64,000 nucleotides of DNA from Oscillospiraceae bacterium (GCA_015068495.1 SVKL01000009.1:18499-82498); one strand, 5' to 3'. Counted from the stretch's first letter, positions 24,918 to 33,782 are shown. Numbers and translations are program-made. Notes: a model not told the origin generated them from the sequence alone.

Positions 24918-26945
24918 ATGATATACAGCAGCAAGGAAAACCGGAGGGACTATTCTTCTCCGCTTTTGGGAAACGGTGACATAGCCCTTTGGGCGGATCC
25001 GGAGGGCTCGGTTTGGAATACAGAAGACCAACGTAAGAAACTTCACACCCCGAAGGGGTGCGTGTTTCGGGCAGGACGCCGTACAGCATTTACCCACGGG
25101 CAACCAACGCAGGGCGTTATGATGCAGTGGGGGAGTTTGCAGTTTTCCTGCGGAAGTGTGGTTCGTGAATTTACACAGGAGCTGGATTCTGTGAACGGAA
25201 CTGTGCTTTCTCACTGTGAATATGGGGATGGAAGGTTTGTGGATACGGTATGTTTTGTCCATCCCCGGTATAACCTGTATGCTGTGCAAAAGACATTCCA
25301 CGGGGGGTTTCCGTCCGTTTCCTTGGAATTCACATTGGGTCAGCCACTGCTGGAGGAGCTGCGAAGCCTGAAGCTTACGGCAGAGGGAAGCGCGGCGAAA
25401 GCAACGATGGATGTCCGGGCGTATGATCGCTATCAGGCCGGAATTTGGCTGGCATCTACAGCAGGCAAAGTGGTGACGGGGGAGGACCGGGCGGTGATTA
25501 CCCATAGCGCTGCCGATGGCGACGTGGTGTGTTATTACTATCTGCTGGAGGATTCCCTGTATGACGGGCAGTTTCCGGCATCTATGGAGCAGCTGGAAAA
25601 GCATATTCTGAATTCCGGGTTCCACACGCTTTTGGAAGAAAATCAGAGCATCTGGCGTCAGTATCACAGCGAAGGCTTTGTGCAAACCAATGATTCGGTT
25701 ATTGACGCAGCCTACACGACGGCGATGTATCATCTAAAATGCTACACAACCCGTTGGTCTATACCGGTGGGTTTGGCTGATGTTTTCTGGCAGGGGAAAT
25801 ATTATGGCTTTGATGAATACTATCCCTATTTGGCCTTGCTGGAGGGCAACAAGATAGAGCTTGCCAAGCGAGTACCCCAGTTCCGGCTGGAAACCTGCCT
25901 GAGCGGCGCCATTAACAGAGCGACGGACTACAGCCATGATCCGGATATGGAGCAGGCGCGTTTTCCGTGGCAAACAGATGAGTACGGAAATGAAGTGGCT
26001 AGTCCCGGCTTCTGGATGGATCACGTGTTCCACATTGCGATGATCGCGGTGGGCGCCTTTGAATACTATGAATACACCATGGATCGGGATTTTTTGAAAG
26101 CCTGTTATCCGCTGATCAGAGCCAGCGCAAAGTTCTTTACCCTCAATATGCTGTATGAGGATCGGGACGGAGAACTCTATCTCGGAAAATGCACGGATTT
26201 GGAGCGACTGGGATCGTCGGTATTTAATCCCTTTTTTACATCCTGTGGCGCAATCAATGCGTTGGAGGTGTGCCAAAAGGCATCAATCCTCTTAGATACA
26301 GACTTGGAGTACGGCGCCGAGTGCGGCCAAAAAGCCAAGGGGCTTCGCAAGACGCTGCCCCACGACGGAGAAAAATACGTTCCCTTCGATGGCAGCGACC
26401 AGAAGAGCATTGCGGTGTTCGCGGGAAAATATCCATTCCATGTGATTGATTCCGGTGATCCGAAGATGCTGTCTGCTATGAACGATTTTAAAAAGTACGA
26501 GACGACCTATGGCAATATGTATCCTACCGGAAAGCGCGTATCAATCTGGTATGCGTCTTGGAAGGCGGTAGCGCAGGCTCGGGCCGGACTGGGACAGGAT
26601 GCCTGCGAGGGCCTGATGCAGGCAACGGAGTCTTTGGGACCCTTTGCGGAAGTTTTTGAAATCAATGAAGAAACGCAGATGCTGCGGCCGTGGTTTGGTA
26701 CCGCCGCCGGTGTGTTCTTGTCAGCGGTGCAGGAAATGCTGCTGCAAAGCGACGGGGAGAATATTTATTTATTGCCTGCCGCACCGGAGGAATGGTCAAA
26801 TCTCCACTTCAAGCTGGCGGCAAAGGGCGGCGCAATTGTAGAGGCGGAAATCCAAGAAAACGCAATCAAAAAATTGGATATTTCCTTCCGCCCCGGCGTG
26901 GAGCCGAAAAAGTTCAAGGTGTTCTTCAGAGGACGCGCACTGTAG
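24918..26945 (+). CDS. predicted intracellular (alpha/alpha)6-barrel glycoside hydrolase, GH95/GH65-like
   Basis: Probable glycan-degrading enzyme. The N terminus (SPLLGNGDIALWADPEG) resembles the beta-sandwich start of GH95 and GH65 enzymes; the middle is a helical barrel rich in aromatic residues (DVFWQGKYYGFDEYYPYLALL, FPWQTDEYGNEV); the C terminus (FGTAAGVFLSAVQEMLLQS, then IYLLPAAPEEW and AKGGAIVEAEI) closely follows the end of GH95-like proteins. There is no signal peptide, so it should work in the cytoplasm on imported oligosaccharides. Acid residues such as D and E in QTDEYGNEV are candidates for catalysis, not established. The AraC gene is divergent and araB is nearby, suggesting a plant-polysaccharide-derived substrate. 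Family assignment at the level of fold is fair, the substrate is unknown. Confidence 0.65.
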   Translation: MIYSSKENRRDYSSPLLGNGDIALWADPEGSVWNTEDQRKKLHTPKGCVFRAGRRTAFTHGQPTQGVMMQWGSLQFSCGSVVREFTQELDSVNGTVLSHCEYGDGRFVDTVCFVHPRYNLYAVQKTFHGGFPSVSLEFTLGQPLLEELRSLKLTAEGSAAKATMDVRAYDRYQAGIWLASTAGKVVTGEDRAVITHSAADGDVVCYYYLLEDSLYDGQFPASMEQLEKHILNSGFHTLLEENQSIWRQYHSEGFVQTNDSVIDAAYTTAMYHLKCYTTRWSIPVGLADVFWQGKYYGFDEYYPYLALLEGNKIELAKRVPQFRLETCLSGAINRATDYSHDPDMEQARFPWQTDEYGNEVASPGFWMDHVFHIAMIAVGAFEYYEYTMDRDFLKACYPLIRASAKFFTLNMLYEDRDGELYLGKCTDLERLGSSVFNPFFTSCGAINALEVCQKASILLDTDLEYGAECGQKAKGLRKTLPHDGEKYVPFDGSDQKSIAVFAGKYPFHVIDSGDPKMLSAMNDFKKYETTYGNMYPTGKRVSIWYASWKAVAQARAGLGQDACEGLMQATESLGPFAEVFEINEETQMLRPWFGTAAGVFLSAVQEMLLQSDGENIYLLPAAPEEWSNLHFKLAAKGGAIVEAEIQENAIKKLDISFRPGVEPKKFKVFFRGRAL

Positions 26946-26964
26946 GGGTAAAACCGGATAATAG

Positions 26965-27005
26965 AAAAAACAGCCCCCTGTGTAGGATAATCACTACACA
27001 GGGGG
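26965..27005. terminator. terminator, stronger on the minus strand
   Basis: CCCCCTGTGTAG (26974-26985) and complement (26994-27005) with an 8-base loop. AAAAAA at 26965-26970 gives a U tract for the minus-strand xpt operon; the plus-strand side is weakly T-rich. Confidence 0.82.
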
Positions 27006-27044
27006 TATGTGTTGTCCGTATAAGCCGGAGGGCCTAGGTTCGTA

Positions 27045-27518
27045 TTAGTCTTTTCGTGAGCATTTTTCTGCGTCAATGGCAAGCACCAGCATCAGCGCTC
27101 CCAAAGCGTTCTGCGGGTCAGCAACATCAATCACATAGGTGTCAGTCCAGTTCCATATTTCCTTGGATACGGTGGCGACCACCTGACCGGCGCCATTGAG
27201 AATTCGATAATCCCACTCAAACCAATCGCCCTCTACCTGCCAACCGTTGCAATCCACGGTAAATCTGGGGACGAAAAAGGAAAGCTCCTTGCGGATGCAG
27301 CCTATGTATTGCCCTTTCAGGTACATTTCAAATTTGGGAAGCCAAGTCAAAACCCGTTCCTTCACAGTGCCAAGCGCATCGCCTTGGGCATCGTAAATAT
27401 TCAAACAATGCCCCCAGGAAAGCTGACCCTTCACGGTGTAGACAGTTTGACCTGCTTCGTCATAAATATCATAGCTGTCGAACCAGGAGAAGAACCGCTG
27501 CTTGAATAATAGCTTCAT
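27045..27518 (-). CDS. LURP-one-related (tubby-like beta-barrel) protein
   Basis: A 157-residue protein of the LURP-one/DUF567 family, a Tubby C-terminal-like beta barrel; function in bacteria is unknown. The sequence is a run of short strands with the family's repeating pattern (YDIYDEAGQTVYTVKGQLSWGHCLNIYDAQG, then LPKFEMYLKGQYIG, VEGDWFEWDYRIL and VIDVADPQNALGALMLVLAID). No signal peptide or membrane helix. The frame is open back to 27551, but AAAGGATG upstream of the ATG at 27518 fits best. It starts 14 bases after the xpt stop codon and is therefore the second gene of that operon, though a functional link with purine salvage is not evident. Confidence 0.8.
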   Translation of the reverse strand: MKLLFKQRFFSWFDSYDIYDEAGQTVYTVKGQLSWGHCLNIYDAQGDALGTVKERVLTWLPKFEMYLKGQYIGCIRKELSFFVPRFTVDCNGWQVEGDWFEWDYRILNGAGQVVATVSKEIWNWTDTYVIDVADPQNALGALMLVLAIDAEKCSRKD

Positions 27519-27531
27519 AGAAATACATCCT

Positions 27532-28113
27532 TTACTGCTTCCGGAAAACAACCTCTCCGGTTTCGTGGTTCATCGCTTCCACAATGGCCAAAGATTCCAA
27601 ATGATATCCCAAATTGCGAATCACCTGTCCGCCTACCTGGAAACCCTTTTCGATGGCAATGCCAATACCCTCTACAGTGCCGCCGGCTTGGTCTACGATG
27701 GAGATAAGACCCTGCAGCGCGCAGCCGTTGGCAAGAAAATCGTCGATAATCAGCACGTGGTCATCTGCAGACAAAAACTGCTTGGAAACAACCACGGTGT
27801 TTTTGTTTTTGTGGGTAAAGGACTCTACCTCAGCGGTGTATACGTCTCCGGCAATATTGATGGACTTGGATTTTTTTGCAAACAGCAGAGGCACCTTGAA
27901 CTGCTGGGCTACTGCGTAGGCAATGGCAATGCCGGAGGCCTCGATGGTAAGAATCTTGTTGATAGGCTTGCCCTTGAAGCGCTCGTAGAATTCCTTGCCA
28001 ATCTCGTTCATCAGCCCAATATCCATCTGGTGGTTGAGAAAGCTGTCTACCTTCAGAACATTTCCTTCCTTAACAACACCGTCTTTCATAATTCTCTCTT
28101 CCAGACAATTCAT
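27532..28113 (-). CDS. xpt: xanthine phosphoribosyltransferase
   Basis: Salvages xanthine to XMP using PRPP. The product follows Bacillus subtilis Xpt closely: [17 protein letters not shown] at the N terminus, [24 protein letters not shown], and the PRPP loop [11 protein letters not shown] near residue 125, with [10 protein letters not shown] after it. The frame extends upstream to 28242, but AAGAGG in front of the ATG at 28113 and the promoter at 28169-28197 show that translation starts at 28113 (193 residues). Unlike many xpt genes it has no purine riboswitch in its own 50-base leader, but one lies on the opposite strand just beyond its promoter, driving the nucleoside importer. Confidence 0.92.
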   Translation of the reverse strand: MNCLEERIMKDGVVKEGNVLKVDSFLNHQMDIGLMNEIGKEFYERFKGKPINKILTIEASGIAIAYAVAQQFKVPLLFAKKSKSINIAGDVYTAEVESFTHKNKNTVVVSKQFLSADDHVLIIDDFLANGCALQGLISIVDQAGGTVEGIGIAIEKGFQVGGQVIRNLGYHLESLAIVEAMNHETGEVVFRKQ

Positions 28114-28168
28114 AGCATTTAGCCTCTTTCTTTCTGTATTTGCAGACCGTTTCGCCGCTTTTTTACAC

Positions 28169-28197
28169 ATTATAACAGCAGGCGCGATTCTTTGCAA
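28169..28197 (-). promoter_or_regulatory. promoter of the xpt operon
   Basis: Minus strand TTGCAA (28197-28192), 17 bases, TATAAT (28174-28169). Confidence 0.75.
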
Positions 28198-28226
28198 TAT
28201 AAAAAGCCGAAAAAGCAGGAAACTTG

Positions 28227-28256
28227 TTGACAAAAAAGGCAAATGTGTGGTAGTAT
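28227..28256 (+). promoter_or_regulatory. promoter of the nucleoside importer operon
   Basis: TTGACA (28227-28232), 18 bases, TAGTAT (28251-28256), placed just upstream of the riboswitch. Confidence 0.6.
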
Positions 28257-28280
28257 AAAGGGGAATTTTCTACATAGTGT

Positions 28281-28359
28281 GCCAGTATAGGTTTGGAGTA
28301 ACAAGGGATTGTTGGGCCCAAACGTTTCTACCGCAACGCCGAAAGTTGCGACTATTGGT
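28281..28359 (+). promoter_or_regulatory. purine (guanine-class) riboswitch with a hairpin inserted in loop L2
   Basis: P1 GCCAG/TTGGT; J1/2 TATAG; P2 GTTTGG/CCAAAC (28291-28296, 28318-28323); J2/3 GTTTCTACC (28324-28332), the signature of the class; P3 GCAAC/GTTGC with L3 GCCGAAA; J3/1 GACTAT, with C28352 at the position that reads guanine rather than adenine. L2 is unusual: an extra stem AACAA/TTGTT with a GGGA loop (28300-28313) sits inside it. An intrinsic terminator follows, so ligand should stop transcription of the importer. Confidence 0.85.
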
Positions 28360-28388
28360 GATTGCGCCTATAGGGAGGAAAGCTGGCG

Positions 28389-28422
28389 GCTTTGCAACGG
28401 TTGCAAAGCGGTCTTTTTATTT
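28389..28422 (+). terminator. riboswitch-controlled terminator
   Basis: GCTTTGC...GCAAAGC stem (28389-28409), then a T-rich run. The 5' arm contains GCAAC, the same as the riboswitch P3 arm, so alternative pairing with GTTGC (28345-28349) is possible. Confidence 0.8.
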
Positions 28423-28478
28423 GTTAGACCTATCGGAGCGTCCGATAACATTATAAACAAAATTGGAGGAAACACAAA

Positions 28479-29660
28479 ATGAAAAAGCTGTTTGCTTTGC
28501 TGTTGGCTGCCGTTCTGGTATTCGGTATGGTCGCTTGCGGCAACAAAGCGGAAGACAAGATGAAGGTTGGCTTTATCTTCCTGCACGACGAGCAGTCCAC
28601 CTACGATAAGAACTTTATCGATGCGGCTGTTGAGGCTTGCGAGAAGATGGGCGTACAGATGGTTCAGAAGACTCAGATTCCCGAGTCTCAGGCTTGCTAC
28701 GATGCAGCTGTTGAGCTGATCGAGACTGAGGGCTGCGAGATTATCTTTGCTGACTCCTTCGGCCACGAGTCCTTCCTGCTGGATGCTGCTAAGAAGTATC
28801 CCGATGTGCAGTTCTGCCACGCTACTGGCACTCAGGCTCACACCGCCGGCGTTAAGAACTTCCACAACGCATTCGCATCCATCTATCAGGGCCGTTACGC
28901 AGCCGGCGTGGTTGCAGGCCTGAAGCTGAACGAGATGATCGCTAACAACACCATCACTGCTGAGCAGGCTAAGATGGGCTACGTTGGCGCTTTCACCTTC
29001 GCAGAAGTTATCTCCGGTTACACCTCTTTCTATCTGGGCGCTAAGTCCGTATGCCCCACCGTTACTATGGACGTTAAGTTCACCGGCTCTTGGTACGACG
29101 AGACCAAGGAGAAGCAGGCTGCACAGTCCCTGATCGACGGCGGCTGCGTTCTGATTTCTCAGCACGCTGACTCCATGGGCGCTCCCACTGCTTGCGAAAC
29201 CGCTAAGGTTCCCAACGTTTCCTACAACGGCTCTACCGCCGCTGCTTGCCCCGAGACCTTCCTGATCTCCTCCCGTATCAACTGGGCTCCTTACTTCGAG
29301 TATATGATTACTTGCGTTAAGGAAGGCAAGGAGATTGACACCGACTGGACCGGCACCATCGAGACCGGCTCCGTTGTTCTGACCGATATGGGCAAGAACG
29401 TTGCTGCCGGCACCAAGGAGAAGCTGGACAGCGTTATCGCTGGTCTGAAGGATGGCACCATCAACGTATTTGATACCGCTAACTTCACCGTTAAGGGCGA
29501 GAAGCTGACCTCCTACAAGGCTGACGTTGACACCGACGCTGACTTCACTCCTGACACTGAAGTTATCGAGAACGGTATCTTCCAGGAGTCCAAGTTCCGT
29601 TCCGGTCCTTACTTTGATGCTCGTATCGACGGCATCAACCTGCTGGACGAGGCTTACTAA
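28479..29660 (+). CDS. BMP-family nucleoside-binding lipoprotein of an ABC importer
   Basis: Extracellular substrate-binding lipoprotein of the BmpA/Med/PnrA family that binds purine nucleosides. A lipoprotein signal peptide ends in GMVAC at residues about 16-20, followed by a mature domain with family motifs: VGFIFLHDEQSTYDKNFIDA, IFADSFGHESFLLDAA, QFCHATG, GRYAAGVVAGLKLNEM and GYVGAFTFAEV. The length of 393 residues is typical. Codon choice is extremely biased (CTG, AAG, TCC, GCT), so expression is probably high. It is first in the operon behind the guanine-class riboswitch, and an intercistronic hairpin separates it from the ATPase gene. The riboswitch and fold both point to purine nucleosides rather than sugars. 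Confidence 0.9.
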   Translation: MKKLFALLLAAVLVFGMVACGNKAEDKMKVGFIFLHDEQSTYDKNFIDAAVEACEKMGVQMVQKTQIPESQACYDAAVELIETEGCEIIFADSFGHESFLLDAAKKYPDVQFCHATGTQAHTAGVKNFHNAFASIYQGRYAAGVVAGLKLNEMIANNTITAEQAKMGYVGAFTFAEVISGYTSFYLGAKSVCPTVTMDVKFTGSWYDETKEKQAAQSLIDGGCVLISQHADSMGAPTACETAKVPNVSYNGSTAAACPETFLISSRINWAPYFEYMITCVKEGKEIDTDWTGTIETGSVVLTDMGKNVAAGTKEKLDSVIAGLKDGTINVFDTANFTVKGEKLTSYKADVDTDADFTPDTEVIENGIFQESKFRSGPYFDARIDGINLLDEAY

Positions 29661-29677
29661 TATTACTTGAAACCCAC

Positions 29678-29708
29678 AAGGCGAGGCGGGTCATACCCGC
29701 CCCGCCTT
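29678..29708 (+). other. intercistronic stem-loop without T tract
   Basis: 14-base arms (AAGGCGAGGCGGGT, one mismatch) around CAT. No run of T follows, so it is more likely an mRNA stabiliser or partial terminator that lets the binding protein be made in excess. Confidence 0.65.
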
Positions 29709-29784
29709 TAGGCGTTCTAATTCTGAACAATGGGCTGAAAAAAGTCAGCCTGTTTTTGAGAACTAGAAAGAGGAGGGCTCTGTT

Positions 29785-31332
29785 TTGGAGAAAACACCGG
29801 CCATAGAGCTGAAAAATATCACCAAGACCTTTGGCGCAAAGGTAATTGCCAATAAGAATGTTTGCCTGACCGCCAATCACGGGGAGATTCTCTCCATTTT
29901 GGGTGAAAACGGCAGTGGTAAGACCACCCTTATGAATATGATTTCCGGCATTTATTTCCCGGACGAAGGCCAGATTTTTATCAATGGCGAAGAAGTGACC
30001 ATTGCCTCTCCCAAGGATGCCTTTGACTATAAAATCGGTATGATTCACCAGCACTTTAAGCTGGTGGACGTGTTCAGCGCCACGGAGAATATCGTGCTGG
30101 GTCTTGAGGAAAAGGGCAAGTACAATTTGAAGGAAGCCGAGCAGAAGGTCAACGATATCTGCGAAAAGTACGGCTTCGAGGTGGACCCCAAGAAGAAAAT
30201 CTACACAATGTCTGTTTCTGAAAAGCAGACGGTGGAAATCATTAAGGTTTTGTATCGCGGCGCGGATATTCTGATTTTGGACGAGCCCACCGCCGTGCTG
30301 ACACCTCAGGAAACCCAAAAGCTGTTTGCTGTGCTCCGCCGTATGCGGGACGACGGCAAGTGTATTATCATCATCACCCACAAGCTTCACGAGGTGCTGA
30401 GCCTGTCCGACCGGGTGTCTGTTCTGCGTAAGGGCGAATACGTGGGCACGGTGAATACCTGTGAAACCAATGAGAGCCAGCTTACCGAGATGATGGTGGG
30501 CAAGAAGATGGAACTGAATATCGACCGCACAGAACCGAAAAATGTGGAGGACCGCTTGGAAGTGCAGCATATCAGCTGTGTGGACCGGCAGGGCGCCACT
30601 GTGCTGGACGATGTTTCCTTCACAGCCCGCAGCGGCGAGATTTTGGGTATTGCCGGTATTGCCGGCTCCGGTCAGCGGGAGCTATTAGAGGCCATTGCCG
30701 GCTTGCAGTATCTGACCCAAGGCGATATCTACTACCATAACCCCAAAACCGGGGAGACAGATGACCTTAGAAATAAAACCCCTTTGCAGATTCGGGAATT
30801 GGGTGTGCGTCTGTCCTTTGTGCCGGAGGACCGTCTGGGTATGGGCCTTGTGGGCAATATGGACATTGTGGATAATATGATGCTCCGCAGCTACCGGAAG
30901 GGCAAGAGCGCCTTTTTGGAGCGGAAAAAGCCCAAGGATCTGGCAGAAAAAATCATTGCGGATTTGGAGGTTGTCACCCCCGGCGCCGATACCCCTGTGC
31001 GCCGCCTGTCCGGCGGTAACGTGCAGAAGGTGCTGGTGGGACGTGAGATTGCTTCCTCTCCCACGGTGCTGATGGCGGCGTATCCGGTCCGCGGCTTGGA
31101 TATTAACTCCTCTTATTTGATCTATAATCTGCTGAATCAGCAGAAGGAAAAGGGCGTAGCGGTTATCTTCGTAGGCGAGGATTTGGACGTGCTGTTGGAG
31201 CTGTGTGACCGGATTATGGTCATTGGCTCCGGTCATATCGTCGGTACTGTGGACGCCCGCACCGCCACCAAAGAAGAAATCGGTCTGATGATGACCAAAA
31301 CCGTAGAGAAGGGGGACAGCGACAATGGCTAA
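29785..31332 (+). CDS. nucleoside ABC importer ATPase (two ABC domains, NupA/YufO-like)
   Basis: Cytoplasmic ATPase powering the BMP-type importer. Two ABC domains in one chain of 515 residues: the first has Walker A GENGSGKTT near residue 44, signature MSVSEKQTVEI and Walker B ILILDEPTAVL; the second has the degenerate Walker A GIAGSGQRE and signature LSGGNVQKVLVG, with Walker B TVLMAAYPVRGLD. The asymmetry is normal for the sugar/nucleoside class of double ATPases. The start is TTG at 29785, preceded by AGAGGAGGG. Its stop overlaps the start of the first permease gene by 8 bases, so the importer is translationally coupled. Confidence 0.92.
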   Translation: MEKTPAIELKNITKTFGAKVIANKNVCLTANHGEILSILGENGSGKTTLMNMISGIYFPDEGQIFINGEEVTIASPKDAFDYKIGMIHQHFKLVDVFSATENIVLGLEEKGKYNLKEAEQKVNDICEKYGFEVDPKKKIYTMSVSEKQTVEIIKVLYRGADILILDEPTAVLTPQETQKLFAVLRRMRDDGKCIIIITHKLHEVLSLSDRVSVLRKGEYVGTVNTCETNESQLTEMMVGKKMELNIDRTEPKNVEDRLEVQHISCVDRQGATVLDDVSFTARSGEILGIAGIAGSGQRELLEAIAGLQYLTQGDIYYHNPKTGETDDLRNKTPLQIRELGVRLSFVPEDRLGMGLVGNMDIVDNMMLRSYRKGKSAFLERKKPKDLAEKIIADLEVVTPGADTPVRRLSGGNVQKVLVGREIASSPTVLMAAYPVRGLDINSSYLIYNLLNQQKEKGVAVIFVGEDLDVLLELCDRIMVIGSGHIVGTVDARTATKEEIGLMMTKTVEKGDSDNG

Positions 31333-32440
31333 TACCACCATAAAGCACAAAGAACCCCTGCTGCACATTGTCAAACGGGACGAGCTTACCACCGGTAAAG
31401 CGTGGCTGATTCGCTTGGCGGCAATCGCCATCGGTCTGCTTCTGTGCGGTATCATCTCTTCGCTGCTCACCGGCGCATCCTTCTTTGAAGTGTATGACAT
31501 TATGTTCAAAGGTGTGTTTGGCCGTATCTTTGAGGGTAAAACCACCTTGCTGTGGAGATTTTTGCAGCAGACAGCCATTTTGCTGTGTCTTGCGCTGGGT
31601 GTAACCCCTGCTTTCCGTATGCGGTTTTGGAACTGCGGCGCGGAAGGTCAGGCGCTGATTGGCGGCTTGGCAGCAATCATCTGTATGATGAAAATTGGCG
31701 ATGCTGTGCCATATCCGGTACTGCTGCTGATTATTGTACTGGCCAGCTTGGCAGCCGGCGCATTGTGGGGCTTGATTCCCGCACTGTTTCACGCCCAGTA
31801 CCGCACCAACGAAACCCTGTTTACCCTGATGATGAACTATGTGGCAACTCAGATTGTGGCGTACTATGTGGTGTATACCACCGCAGGTGACGGCTCCGGC
31901 ATCATCAAGCCCGTGGCGACGGGCAATCTGCCGGTGCTGCTGGGACAGAAGTACCTGCTGAACATTCTCGTTGTTGTGGTGCTGATGGTGGCGGCGTACA
32001 TTTATCTGAAGTACAGCAAGCACGGCTATGAAATTGCCGTGGTGGGCGAAAGCCGGAATACTGCCCGCTATGTGGGTATTAACGTAAAGAAGGTCATTAT
32101 CCGCACAATGGTTATCTCCGGCGCCGTCTGCGCGGTAGCCGGTATGCTGATGGTAGCCGGCACAGACCACTCCATCAACACCAATACTATGGGCGGCCAA
32201 GGCTTCACCGCCATTATGATCTCTTGGCTGGGTCAGTTCAACCCCTTTATTATGGCGGCAATGTCGGGTCTGGTCACCTTCTTAGAGACCGGCGCGGCAA
32301 AGGTTGCCGACAGCTTCTTCCTGAACAGCTCCTATGCTGACATCGTGTCCGGCATTGTCATTTTGTTCTTGGTGGGGTGTGAGTTCTTCATTCAGTACAG
32401 CATAAAGCTCCGCCATAGCAAGAAGGGAGGTAATGCATAA
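31325..32440 (+). CDS. nucleoside ABC importer permease 1
   Basis: Membrane subunit of the BMP-type importer, BPD_transp_2 family. About nine or ten hydrophobic helices; the family motif FRMRFWNCGAEGQALIGGLAA (NxGxEGQ) near residue 105 and TNETLFTLMMNYVA near 160 mark the nucleoside/simple-sugar class. A short cytoplasmic N-terminal region (MANTTIKHKEPLLHIVKRDEL) precedes the first helix. The length of 371 residues is usual. It is coupled to the ATPase upstream (8-base overlap) and to permease 2 downstream (1-base TAATG overlap). Confidence 0.9.
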   Translation: MANTTIKHKEPLLHIVKRDELTTGKAWLIRLAAIAIGLLLCGIISSLLTGASFFEVYDIMFKGVFGRIFEGKTTLLWRFLQQTAILLCLALGVTPAFRMRFWNCGAEGQALIGGLAAIICMMKIGDAVPYPVLLLIIVLASLAAGALWGLIPALFHAQYRTNETLFTLMMNYVATQIVAYYVVYTTAGDGSGIIKPVATGNLPVLLGQKYLLNILVVVVLMVAAYIYLKYSKHGYEIAVVGESRNTARYVGINVKKVIIRTMVISGAVCAVAGMLMVAGTDHSINTNTMGGQGFTAIMISWLGQFNPFIMAAMSGLVTFLETGAAKVADSFFLNSSYADIVSGIVILFLVGCEFFIQYSIKLRHSKKGGNA

Positions 32441-33456
32441 TGGGTCTTTGGAATATTATTGTTGCATATATCAGTAGCTCCATTCCTTTGGGCATTCCTC
32501 TGTTGTACGGCTCTACCGGTGAAATTGTGACGGAAAAATCCGGCCACCTGAACTTAGGCATCCCCGGTATTATGTACGTAGGCGCAATTTCCGGCGTTAT
32601 CGGCGCATTTTTGTACGAGATGTCCTGCGGCAACGTGAAGGAGAATATGGTGCCTGCCCTGGCAATCCTCATTCCTCTGCTGTGCGCAATCGCAGGCTCT
32701 GTGCTGATGGGCCTGATTTACAGCTTCCTGACCGTTACCTTAAGAGCCAATCAGAACGTAACCGGTCTTGCACTGACCACCTTCGGCATTGGTATCGGTA
32801 ACTTCTTCGGCGGCTCTCTGACCAAGCTGGTGGATACCGACCTGCCCAACATCATCCTGACCAAAACCAGTGATTTCTACTGTGTTACCCTGCCCTTTGC
32901 TGACAAGCTGGGTTGGTTTGGCCAGATTTTCCTGTCCCACGACTTTTTGACCTATGCGGCTATCGTGATTGCCGTGGCTGCATCCATTGTGCTGAACCGT
33001 ACCCGTGTGGGTCTGAACCTGCGGGCAGTGGGTGAGAACCCTGCCACCGCCGATGCCGCCGGCATCAACGTTATTCGCTATAAGTATGTGGCAACCTGCA
33101 TCGGCAGCGCAATTGCCGGCTTGGGCGGCTTGCAATATGTTATGGCCTACGCCAGCGGCGTGTGGTCCAACAACGCCTTCGGTGACCGTGGCTGGATGGC
33201 GATTGCCTTGGTTATCTTTGCCCTGTGGAAGCCCACGATGGCCATTGTCGGCTCGTTCCTGTTCGGTGCACTGTGTAATGTGTACAACTACGTACACCAC
33301 TTCTTCCGTTTGGGCCATACCGCCAACCGGGAGCTGTTTAATTTGCTGCCTTACATCGTAACCTTGCTGGTGCTGATTATCACCAGTATGCGGAAAAAGC
33401 GTGAGCACCAGCCGCCTCAGAGTCTGGGCCTGTCTTATTTCCGTGAGGAACGGTAA
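32440..33456 (+). CDS. nucleoside ABC importer permease 2
   Basis: Second membrane subunit of the BMP-type importer. The N terminus carries the conserved GEIVTEKSGHLNLGIPGIMYVGA motif, followed by NVTGLALTTFGIGIGNFFGG and VGLNLRAVGENPATADAAGINV, all characteristic of the YufQ/RbsC-like second permease. Eight to ten membrane helices are visible, with a short basic C-terminal tail. The start ATG shares its first base with the stop codon of permease 1. It is the last gene of the operon, and a strong terminator follows directly. Confidence 0.9.
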   Translation: MGLWNIIVAYISSSIPLGIPLLYGSTGEIVTEKSGHLNLGIPGIMYVGAISGVIGAFLYEMSCGNVKENMVPALAILIPLLCAIAGSVLMGLIYSFLTVTLRANQNVTGLALTTFGIGIGNFFGGSLTKLVDTDLPNIILTKTSDFYCVTLPFADKLGWFGQIFLSHDFLTYAAIVIAVAASIVLNRTRVGLNLRAVGENPATADAAGINVIRYKYVATCIGSAIAGLGGLQYVMAYASGVWSNNAFGDRGWMAIALVIFALWKPTMAIVGSFLFGALCNVYNYVHHFFRLGHTANRELFNLLPYIVTLLVLIITSMRKKREHQPPQSLGLSYFREER

Positions 33457-33465
33457 AACCATACA

Positions 33466-33497
33466 AAAAGGACGTGTTGCAAAACACGTCCTTTTTT
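33466..33497 (+). terminator. terminator of the nucleoside importer operon
   Basis: AAAAGGACGTGTT (33466-33478) and complement around GCAA, ending in TTTTTT. Confidence 0.92.
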
Positions 33498-33528
33498 GCG
33501 GAAAAAGCAAATAGAAAGGAAATAGGGG

Positions 33529-33557
33529 TTGACAAACACAGAAGGCGGTGGTAACAT
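33529..33557 (+). promoter_or_regulatory. promoter of the lysine-riboswitch operon
   Basis: TTGACA (33529-33534), 17 bases, TAACAT (33552-33557). Confidence 0.6.
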
Positions 33558-33570
33558 AATTGAAAATTGA

Positions 33571-33742
33571 ATCGCTTGAGATAGAGGCGCGGGATTCATC
33601 AGTACTGCTCACAAGGTCAGGTAGCCGTGAGTTTGGAAAGGGGAGACCGCCGAAGCCGGAAATTTGCCTGAAGATTTCCTGCTGGGCCGTCAGAGAATAT
33701 CTGCCGGACTGTCACAAACTTTTGTGAAGCGCTATCGAATGC
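33571..33742 (+). promoter_or_regulatory. lysine riboswitch (L box)
   Basis: Conserved elements in the right order: GATAGAGGCGC (about 33580), AGTA, AAGG, AGGTAGCCG, AAAGGGGAG, CGCCGAAGC, TGCTGGGCCGTC, GGACTGTCA and a closing GCTATC (about 33730). These follow the lysC leader of Bacillus subtilis. It should switch off the downstream amino-acid importer when lysine is plentiful. Confidence 0.92.
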
Positions 33743-33782
33743 AGTGGTTGTTCCGTACCCTTTGGGTATTGATATTGCTGTT

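Noticed and set aside
28114..28260. A purine riboswitch in the xpt leader on the minus strand
   Set aside because: The leader between the TATAAT at 28169 and the ATG is about 50 bases and lacks the TTTCTACC and GACTA elements; the riboswitch found lies on the opposite strand.
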